Source: JAFEDN01 sp963832945 (lineage in GTDB: Bacteria; Pseudomonadota; Gammaproteobacteria; Coxiellales; Coxiellaceae). Taken from it: 64,000 nt of DNA. Below the pieces are notes generated by a model. It made no database searches. It was not told the DNA's origin and worked only from the letters and a program-made list of their open reading frames with translations. Below, one piece after another: positions 58,601-64,000 of the stretch. A program made the translations under genes and the position numbers. The stretch lies in the NCBI GenBank assembly GCA_963832945.1, contig CAWHVV010000010.1:62001-126000 (forward strand). The letters are read 5' to 3'. Positions within the stretch are counted from its first letter, which is position 1; the number at the start of each line of letters is the position of its first letter.

Positions 58601-61600
58601 CCATTATTTTCGCCATCGAGTTTAAAGCCGTTGGCGCCGTCGAGGCTGGATAGCAACAGGTCGCCGCTCTTGCCCACGCCTGGGCTTCCAAACACCACAT
58701 AACTGCGACCCCTATTACTACCGGCGGGATAACCCAGAGCCCCAATCAACACATCATCATGCCCATCGCCATTGATGTCGCCGGCGGCGCTGACAGCGCC
58801 GCTCTCATCACCATCATTTTCACCATCGAGTTTAAAACCATTGCTGCCGTTGAGGCTGGACAGCGGCAGTCCACCCGTCTCACCCACTCCCGGACCACCG
58901 AACACCACATAGCTGCGACCTTTGTTATTACCGCTAGGATACAAAATAGCCCCAATCAACAGATCATTATATCCATCGCCATTGATGTCACCAGCAACAC
59001 TGACGTAATAACCGCTATAATCACCATTATTTTCGCCATCGAGTTTAAAACCGTTGCTGCCGTTGAGGCTGGACAGTGGCAATCCACCCGTCTTACCCAC
59101 TCCCGGACCACCAAACACCACATAGCTACGGCCAATACCAGCATGATTATAGGCTCCAATCAACAGATCAACATGCCCATCGCCATTGATGTCGCCGGCG
59201 GCGCTGAGGGACTGACCGCTGAAGTCACGATTATTTTCGCCATCGAGTTTAAAGCCATTGGTACCGTTGAGACTGGACAGCAACAAGTCACCGCTCTGGC
59301 CCACACCCAAGCCTCCAAATACCACATAGCTACGGCCTCTGGCATTATCCCACCAATTAGCCCCAATCAACACATCATCATGCCCATCGCCATTGATATC
59401 ACCAGCGGCGCTGACAGCACCGCTATAATCATTATTATTTTCGCCGTCGAGTTTAAAACCGTTGCTGCCGTTGAGGCTGGACAGCGGCAGTTCACCCGTC
59501 TTACCCACTCCCGGACCACCGAACACCACATAGCTGCGGCCTATATGATTACCACTGGGATACCATACAGCCCCAATCACCAGATCGGCATGGCCATCGC
59601 CGTTGATGTCCCCAGCGGCGCTGACGGAAAAGCCGCTGAGATCATCATTATTTTCCCCATCTAATTTAAAACCATTTTTGCCGTTTAAATCGGCTAATTG
59701 AATTATTTCTGGAAATTGCCCTTGTTGCAAAGTAACTGCTGCAGAGACAGAAGATGTTGTGACTCTGCCATCACTTACCGCTATACGATACGCCGGTAGA
59801 CTTAATCCTGGCCCTTGTTGAGAAAACAGAATTACTCTGTCCATCACCTGTTGTTGCAGAAAAGTAATATTCTCCTGACTGGCTATTTGATTACTTTGAC
59901 TATTCGATATATTAAAAAATCCATTTTGCACATCGGTAATGATAAACATTAAATTTGGATCGGCAATCTCATTGTGCGTGGCATACAAATTACTTACGGT
60001 TAATGTAACCGTTTGACCTGCTCTGATCGTTAAAGCATTACGAACCAATATGGGCTCCGCATCAAAATCAATGACAGCCGGTTGTGCAGAAGTCGTTAAA
60101 GTACCATTACTCACCGCCACTCGATAACCAGGCGCGCTTGGCGAATTATCATGCACAAAACGCACCACACCATCGGTAATATTTTGCTGTTGAAAAATTA
60201 AAATAGATTGATTCGGAGCAGAGAGAAATTCAAATTTCCCGTGCAAAAGATTACTGATAGTAAAGGTCAAATTTCCTTGTGTATTATCCTGATTCGTCGC
60301 CTTCAAATTGTTGGCATCAAAAACAACTGCTTGACCCTGATTGATCGTTAATCGATTATTTTCTAAAATCAAAAAAACATTGTTATTAAAAGTAACATTA
60401 GCGGAAATAGGTCCGGTCCAGGCAATGCCTTCACTACGCGCTGTGATACTATAAGTTGGTGCTTCCATGCTGTCATCATGCACAAATTGAATCTGCCGAT
60501 CCCAAATTTGTTGCTGAGTGAAATTATCTAATATCACGCCGGGCTTATCGATCAACTCAAATTGTCCATGAGTGATATTAGTAGGAATAAATACCAAAGT
60601 ATTGTTATCGTGATTACGATCATAAGCGGCAAGATCGGCTGTGGTTAATGTAATAATTGCACCATTATTCACCTGTAAACTGTTATTCACCAAGACCGGT
60701 GGAATATCTCCAAACACAACATAACTGCGACCTGTACGGCCATTGTAATTACCTGCTCCAATCAGTAAATCTGTTATCCCGTCATAGTTAATATCTCCCG
60801 CAGTGTTGACGGCCATACCACCGAAATCTCCCAGGCAAGCAAGGTCCCCAGGCATCTCACCGTCAATTTTAAAGCCGTTGACGCCATTCAAGCTGGATAG
60901 CGCAATAACTCCTCCGCTGCCAATTTCTTTTCCCCCAAAGACTACATAGCTGCGACCTTGATTACTCCCTCCCGGATAACCTATCGCCGCAATAATAAGA
61001 TCATCGTTCCCATCACCATTGATATCCCCAAGGCTGTTTACGGATTGGCCACTCAAATCATCACTATTCTCTCCATCCAGTTTAAAACCGTTGGCGCCAT
61101 TCAGACTTGATAACTCAACGATTCCGCCATTTCCCACTCCAAGTCCACCGAATACTACATAGCTGCGACCAATTCTGCCGTTATAAATAAAATCTCCGAT
61201 CAACAAGTCAGCATAGCCATCGTTATTGATATCTCCCACTCCACTAACGGCTATACCGCTACAATCTATACAATCATGGTATTCCCCATCTAACCTAAAC
61301 CCATTAATGCCGTTCATACTAGATAACGAAATCCATCCGGAATTACCTACATCTGACCCACCGAATAGAACATAAGCACGAGCCGTATTGAATTTACGAC
61401 GCACAAATCCAATGACTACATCCGCTATCCCATTGCCGTTAATATCTCCAACCATATTCACCGAATAACCGCTCCAATCACCAACAGCCTCTCCGTCTAA
61501 CTTAAATCCATTACTACCTGAAAGAGCCGAAAGGGAAATAACACCATTGTTTCCTACTCCCCTTCCACCAAAAACAACATAACTACGCCCACCATTTTGT

Positions 61601-62208
61601 ATCCCCGGAGAAGCATAATAAGCTCCTATCAGTAAATCCAAAAAACCATCATTATTAACATCTCTACCGCCACTGACTGAACAACCACTCCAGTCTGTAA
61701 CTCCTTCTCCATTCAGTCTGAAACCATTGGCTCCATTCAAGCTGGATAATGGCAATAGCCCAGAATGACCAATTTCAGGTCCACCAAAAATAACAAAGCT
61801 GCGTCCTGCTTGTGTAGGGCCCGGAGATGATGAGTAAGGCGCTCCAATGAATAAGTCATCATATTCATCGCCGTTGACATCTCCAGCCGCACTGACACCA
61901 AGGCCATTGAAATCATGAGTGCTTTCAGCATCAAGTTTAAAGCCGTTGGCGCCATTGAGATTTGCCAATGCAATAATTCCACTACTGCCGACCCCAGGCC
62001 CACCAAACACTACGTAGCTACGACCAGCACCATTATTGTAGGCGGAAGCTCCAATCAACAAATCAACATAGCCATCACCATTCACGTCTCCAGCGGCACT
62101 GACGGAAAAGCCGCTACAATCGCCTGCATTTTCACCATCAAGTTTAAAACCATTTTTTCCATTCAAATCCGCTAAATTAAAAACTACAGGAAATTGTCCG
62201 TTTGGCAT
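52624..62208 (-). CDS. Giant FG-GAP/cadherin-like repeat membrane protein, three propellers (3194 aa)
   Basis: The 9.6-kb frame has no interruption. Three modules follow each other: propeller 1 (residues 1-503) plus repeats to about 820; propeller 2 (about 824-1326) plus repeats; propeller 3 (about 1638-2126) plus about eight repeats to 2990. Each propeller has exactly seven FG-GAP blades with DxNxDGxxD Ca2+ loops and starts with the same module header, for example QGQFPEIIQLADLNGKNGF. A membrane helix (SSLIGALVSGGVGFLFFALK) lies near 3000, followed by a 175-aa tail with KISGCLGYISREQYNEYVG, NNRCCSLRTL and the end MRTPLLS. No signal peptide at the start MPNGQFPVVFNLADLNGKNG. The module headers show that whole propeller-plus-repeat units were duplicated. 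ATG 62208 has GGAGG upstream. Confidence 0.9.
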   Translation of the reverse strand: MPNGQFPVVFNLADLNGKNGFKLDGENAGDCSGFSVSAAGDVNGDGYVDLLIGASAYNNGAGRSYVVFGGPGVGSSGIIALANLNGANGFKLDAESTHDFNGLGVSAAGDVNGDEYDDLFIGAPYSSSPGPTQAGRSFVIFGGPEIGHSGLLPLSSLNGANGFRLNGEGVTDWSGCSVSGGRDVNNDGFLDLLIGAYYASPGIQNGGRSYVVFGGRGVGNNGVISLSALSGSNGFKLDGEAVGDWSGYSVNMVGDINGNGIADVVIGFVRRKFNTARAYVLFGGSDVGNSGWISLSSMNGINGFRLDGEYHDCIDCSGIAVSGVGDINNDGYADLLIGDFIYNGRIGRSYVVFGGLGVGNGGIVELSSLNGANGFKLDGENSDDLSGQSVNSLGDINGDGNDDLIIAAIGYPGGSNQGRSYVVFGGKEIGSGGVIALSSLNGVNGFKIDGEMPGDLACLGDFGGMAVNTAGDINYDGITDLLIGAGNYNGRTGRSYVVFGDIPPVLVNNSLQVNNGAIITLTTADLAAYDRNHDNNTLVFIPTNITHGQFELIDKPGVILDNFTQQQIWDRQIQFVHDDSMEAPTYSITARSEGIAWTGPISANVTFNNNVFLILENNRLTINQGQAVVFDANNLKATNQDNTQGNLTFTISNLLHGKFEFLSAPNQSILIFQQQNITDGVVRFVHDNSPSAPGYRVAVSNGTLTTSAQPAVIDFDAEPILVRNALTIRAGQTVTLTVSNLYATHNEIADPNLMFIITDVQNGFFNISNSQSNQIASQENITFLQQQVMDRVILFSQQGPGLSLPAYRIAVSDGRVTTSSVSAAVTLQQGQFPEIIQLADLNGKNGFKLDGENNDDLSGFSVSAAGDINGDGHADLVIGAVWYPSGNHIGRSYVVFGGPGVGKTGELPLSSLNGSNGFKLDGENNNDYSGAVSAAGDINGDGHDDVLIGANWWDNARGRSYVVFGGLGVGQSGDLLLSSLNGTNGFKLDGENNRDFSGQSLSAAGDINGDGHVDLLIGAYNHAGIGRSYVVFGGPGVGKTGGLPLSSLNGSNGFKLDGENNGDYSGYYVSVAGDINGDGYNDLLIGAILYPSGNNKGRSYVVFGGPGVGETGGLPLSSLNGSNGFKLDGENDGDESGAVSAAGDINGDGHDDVLIGALGYPAGSNRGRSYVVFGSPGVGKSGDLLLSSLDGANGFKLDGENNGDLSGGSISAAGDINGDGYADLLIGARGYPSGSGAQGRSYVVFGGPGVGQNGDLLLSSLNGANGFKLDGTNNRNVDWNGYFLSAAGDINGDGMDDVLIGDYEYPNGANKGCSYVVFGDVPPVLVNNSLSIFSGGVIFFKASNLAAYDRNHDNSTLVFIPTNMTHGQFELVSNPNVMIVNFTQQQIWDQQIQFVHDGSDEPPSYNITVRSSGIAWIGPISANITFNGFLKLENNQLVVNQGETVVITSNNLKATHLGNVESDLIFLISNLTYGRFEFLSTPNQSITTFQQQNITDGIVRFVHDNSQSAPTYRVAVSNGTFTTSPQSASIDFDAEPILVRNALTIRPGQTVILTTGNLYATAYNGTTDPNLMFIVTDLQNGIFTVSNNQANSFSQQQVMNRTVSFSQQGSGVSVPIYRVAVSDGRITTYPALARVSLNQGQFPEIIKLGDLNGKNGFKLNGENDRDNSGVSVSKAGDINGDGRDDLLIGADEFLGGSWKGRSYVVFGGSDVGSSGEINLSNLNGVNGFKLDGENNNEGSGYPVRPAGDINGDGQDDLFIGASGCDSTGCGYVVFGGPGVGSSGIMVLNLNGINGFKLSGEYNGDNTGWSLHTAGDVNNDGYDDLIIGALAYPGGNHKGCSYVVFGGPGVGSSGKLSLANLNGANGFKLEGENNGDWNGIYVSTVGDINDDGISDFIIGATGYPAGSSKGRSYVVFGGPGVGSSGMFNLSNLDGVNGFKLDGENNGDYSGNFVSTAGDVNGDGISDLIIGAPGYAGVGRAYVMFGSREIGNSSVNGLFYLASLNGNNGFKLDGDTGDGTGISVSGEDVNGDGIDDLIIGASAYAGSQGRSYVVFGGIGIGSNGVITLSSLDGANGFKVDGENQNDVSGWFLSGAGDINGDTISDLVIGAHNYLSGSAKGRSYLVFGDAPPVVVNNSLSIFSGGVVFFSASNLAAYDRNHDNSTLVFIPTNITHGQFELVSNPNVMLDNFTQQQIWDQQVQFVHDSSDEPPAYNITVRSEGIAWTGPITADITLLKGLILETNRLVVNQGQNVILSSTNLKASNMGKEDGDLSFIISNLTHGNFSLTSVPDQTVLIFQQRNVTDGIVRFVHDDTISAPSYRVVVSNGTLTTPDQSAFIDFDATPILLNNSLIINQGQTVPLTSAFLSATHPGGDNRMLLFNISLVTHGKFTFTASPNNAIFSFYQQNITDHVIQFSHDNSTQVPSYLVSVTDGRITLSPVSADIDFDVTPVLEVNQLTINQGQTVVLTENNLRATHAETVAGDLNFIVSNVQQGQFAWTASPQLPILQFLQQNITDKQVQFTHDNSSLAPAYQVSVSDGRITTAPASSDIDFDLMPLLIHNQLSIGQGQTVTLTNTQLLATHNDTVEPGLTFVVTNVQNGGFLLLSAPTQHLGSNVSFLQQQVMKGQVAFSAQGSDAPAYQVLVTDGRLSTDSQPAAITFAWKPVLMHNQFLTNRGQTTVLSTDNIAATRNGTLAEDLQFVVTGSVTHGRFELRNSPGSAITSFYQQDILQQSVQFTHDNSTSAPTYSLLVRDNQSGLSSDMQVGKTLLIVKNYFPVNQWETLLVTESVLNATGNSTQDRGSIVFAPITGTVQHGHFALITAPAYPLISFQQRQITEDEIIFVPNNSTSAPSGYLTVGDGQTDGVQGTIACQVDFDVPPVLQKAYLKTSPGEQVKISDLNLKATSSTSGVSGLIFEINDLNHGYFADNNDWQVSLLNFSQQRITNGNIIFVTDGSGQSPQFKVSVSDGRMHCTPCPQPAEIVFSGGGGGGDDSLSSTIKSSLIGALVSGGVGFLFFALKWYLNYKHQLHLQRTVMPTIDGASENTYSDAVLLPIAREIFSRVKISGCLGYISREQYNEYVGAVSRIVAALETRGVLRPNQWTDLPRPQKQNIIDAVAEQTKRLVGNNRCCSLRTLTSMYRAEATPKMIREKAETIAEAVQDSLLELENNRRLGNRNLRLTRTANSLQSQMRTPLLS

Positions 62209-62295
62209 AAAAACCTCCGTTTAAATAAATTATTAAAAAATTCCGCGATTTTAATCATCGCTCCCGAATACCAGTCATAAAACCATGCTCTATGT

Positions 62296-64000
62296 TCATT
62301 GCAACAACGGCGTCCTTACCTGAGATTCATTCAGGCTGGCGCTGGTGCGGGTTAATCGCATGCTACGTGAGCGTTTGGTTTCAACAGGGTCCGATAGGGT
62401 TTCCTGCACCGCTTTTGCAATCGCGTCCGCTTTATTCCGGATCATTTTCGGCGTCGCTTCCGCCCGGTAAAAACCGGTGAAGGTGCGTATGGAGCAGCCA
62501 GCAATTCCCGGTGAATTTTAACTATTTGATTTAACAAATTAAATCACCCTTATAAAAAAATAATTTTCGTAGAAAATTATCCCCGCGATGGGGGATCGCA
62601 AGGGGGAGAATCGCGATTCTCCCCCTTCATTCCGAGCATCGGCTCCGCCGAGCGCAGGATAAAAACAGGAAGCAATTTTCGCTGTACTCAGCGGGAATTG
62701 CTGTGGAGCAGCAGCGGTTATTGCCGACGAGCTGTTTAGTATGCCTGGTGATAGCCCCCAGGATGCGCTGCTTTTCTTGTTTAGAGATGGATTTCCAGGT
62801 TTCCGGTTTGATCACATTCTGCGTTTCCAACGCCGCCAAAATCACACTGACCGCACCCACGTATTCGTTGTATTGCTCCTGACCGATATAACCTAAACAA
62901 CCACTGATCTTAATGTGCGAAAAAATTTCGCGCGCAATCGGCAACAATACCTCATCCGAATATAAATCATGACCGTCACCATCGATGGTCGGCCTGACTG
63001 ACCGTTGTAAATGGATTTGATGTTTATAATTACAATACCATTTTATCCCGAAAAACAATAATCCGACACCCGCACTGACTAAAACGCCAATCAATGAGTT
63101 TTTCAGCGTCGAATCCGAACTACCGCTGGAAGAACCCCCATGACCGGAAAATACAATTTCCGCCGGCTGAGGACAGCCCGCGCAATGCAGGCGTCCATCC
63201 CATACCGAGACTTTAAATTGTGGACTGTGGCCGGATTCATCGGTGATAAAAATAATATCGCCATCGGTGATTCGCTGTTGAGTAAAGTTGTTCAGCGGTT
63301 CCTGCCATGCATCGTTATCGGCAAAATAACCATGAGCCAGATCACTGATTTCAAACATCAGCTCATTGACCGCAGACGTCTCGCTGCCGGCTTTTAAATT
63401 GACGTCCGTCATTTTAACCCGTTCTCCGGCGCTGGTTTTCAAATACGCATTTTTTAATACCGGCGGCATGTCGAAATCAATCCGGCAGGCTACCTCACCT
63501 TGAGCGCCGCCCGTCTGGCCATCACTGACCGTTAAATAACCGCTCGGTGCGCTGAGAGAATTATCCGGGACAAAAATAATGAAATTGACCATGAGTTATT
63601 CCTGTCAGATTAAACAGCAATGCACTATCGTCTCCCGTCGGATGCGTCGCACTCAATAGGGTCGATGTGACTAAGACGGTTTCTCCCTGATTAATCCACA
63701 ACGTATTATTCAGCAATACCGGAATGGCGTCAAAATCAATTTGCGCGGTTTGAGACGCAGAATAAGCACGGCCATCCGTGACCGATACGTTGTACACTGG
63801 CGCAAAAAACGAATTGTCCTGGGTAAACTGAACTTGATAGTTGGTAATATTTTGCTGATAAAAACCAGTGATCAATTTACCGTTATACACCCAATTGAAT
63901 TGACCATGACTGATCGCGGTAATATTAAACATTAATGTGTTATTATCAGCTGTCAAATGCATTGCGCTCAGCATGTTCCCGGTGATGATCACGCTTTCTG
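62296..64000 (-). pseudogene. Fourth giant repeat protein, broken by deletion and element insertion (runs off the window)
   Basis: The minus-strand coding continues from the right edge through at least two cadherin/CSPG-like repeats (AYNVSVTDGR, INQGETVLVTSTLL), then a deletion joins THGQF of one repeat to IIFVPDNS of a later repeat out of frame near 63590. The coding then goes on through the membrane helix (LIGVLVSAGVGLLFFGIKWY) and tail (IKISGCLGYIGQEQYNEYVG) to NNRCCS, where element copy F interrupts it. After the element the tail resumes with RTFTGFYRAEATPKMI and ends LNESQVRTPLLQ, stop at 62296. Two independent lesions mark it as a true pseudogene. Confidence 0.9.
62499..62703 (+). mobile_element. 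Family-1 palindromic element, copy F (205 bp) inserted in a giant gene
   Basis: Ends CAGCAATTCCCGGTGA (62499) and TCAGCGGGAATTGCTG (62703) with TGGAGCAGC duplicated at 62490-62498 and 62704-62712. Removing the element and one duplication restores NNRCCS followed by RTFTGFYRAEAT, as in the intact paralogues. Internal features are the palindrome ATAATTTTC-GTA-GAAAATTAT, the core hairpin GGGGGAGAATCGCGATTCTCCCCC in two arms around its centre, and the right subterminal hairpin around TCGCTGTACTCAGCG. Same length as copy A. Confidence 0.95.

Noticed and set aside
58759..59664. A 301-codon plus-strand open frame opposite the second FG-GAP propeller
   Set aside because: It mirrors the periodic repeats of the minus-strand gene and has no start signal or independent family match. 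The repeats keep the opposite strand open by chance.

Overview
The window comes from a gammaproteobacterium. The strongest evidence is the broken-up but recognisable cluster ndk-rlmN-rodZ-hisS-yfgM-der-xseA, the rpsU-yqeY-dnaG-rpoD-tRNA(CAU) macrodomain operon and the dac-ybeD pair. Gene loss from these clusters (ispG, pilF, bamB and lipB are not where they usually sit), large AT-rich genes of unknown function, dispersed palindromic elements, toxin-antitoxin modules and very large eukaryote-like surface proteins suggest a host-associated lineage such as the Legionellales/Coxiellaceae. That placement is an inference; no 16S or species marker is present.

Layout. 0-3 kb: end of an unknown gene, xseA (one frameshift) and a MATE exporter. 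3-5 kb: an AAA/DUF4143 ATPase with two inverted-repeat operators, and a frameshifted small secreted protein. 5-11 kb: a tripartite RND efflux operon (outer-membrane factor, adaptor, pump). 11-14.2 kb: hipBA with four HipB-type operators spaced exactly 28 bp, a solitary HicB-like antitoxin, a secreted protein and an entericidin-like lipoprotein that has its own terminator. 14.3-20 kb: der, yfgM, hisS, rodZ, rlmN, ndk. 20-25.5 kb: a CPA1 Na+/H+ antiporter, a D,D-carboxypeptidase with YbeD, an L,D-transpeptidase and NhaA. 25.6-30.7 kb: three AT-rich genes of unknown function. 30.8-35.6 kb: rpsU, yqeY, dnaG (two frameshifts), rpoD (about ten frameshifts) and a tRNA with anticodon CAU.

From 35.6 kb to the right edge lies a probable genomic island: a tyrosine-recombinase remnant next to the tRNA, followed by about 28 kb of genes all on the minus strand. 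It encodes a superfamily-1 helicase with ankyrin-like C-terminal sequence, a SecB-like chaperone in 4-bp overlap with it, a pair of paralogous 68-73 aa proteins, and four paralogous giant genes. The giant proteins have integrin-alpha-type FG-GAP propellers in exact multiples of seven blades (7, 7 and 21), then tandem cadherin/CSPG-like repeats of about 100 aa, one transmembrane helix and a conserved cytoplasmic tail of about 180 aa ending near R/K-T-P-L-L-S. None has a visible N-terminal signal peptide. Two copies are intact (1551 and 3194 aa), one has a single-base frameshift (about 1878 aa), and one is a pseudogene with an internal deletion and a mobile-element insertion. This locus is the best candidate for an undescribed system: integrin-like adhesins or effectors with a possible dedicated chaperone.

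Two non-autonomous mobile-element families are scattered through the window. Family 1 (205 bp full length) has terminal inverted repeats beginning CAGCAATTCCCG and clear 9-bp target duplications at three copies. Family 2 (about 124 bp) has two copies. Both lie between genes and also alter gene ends and gene integrity.
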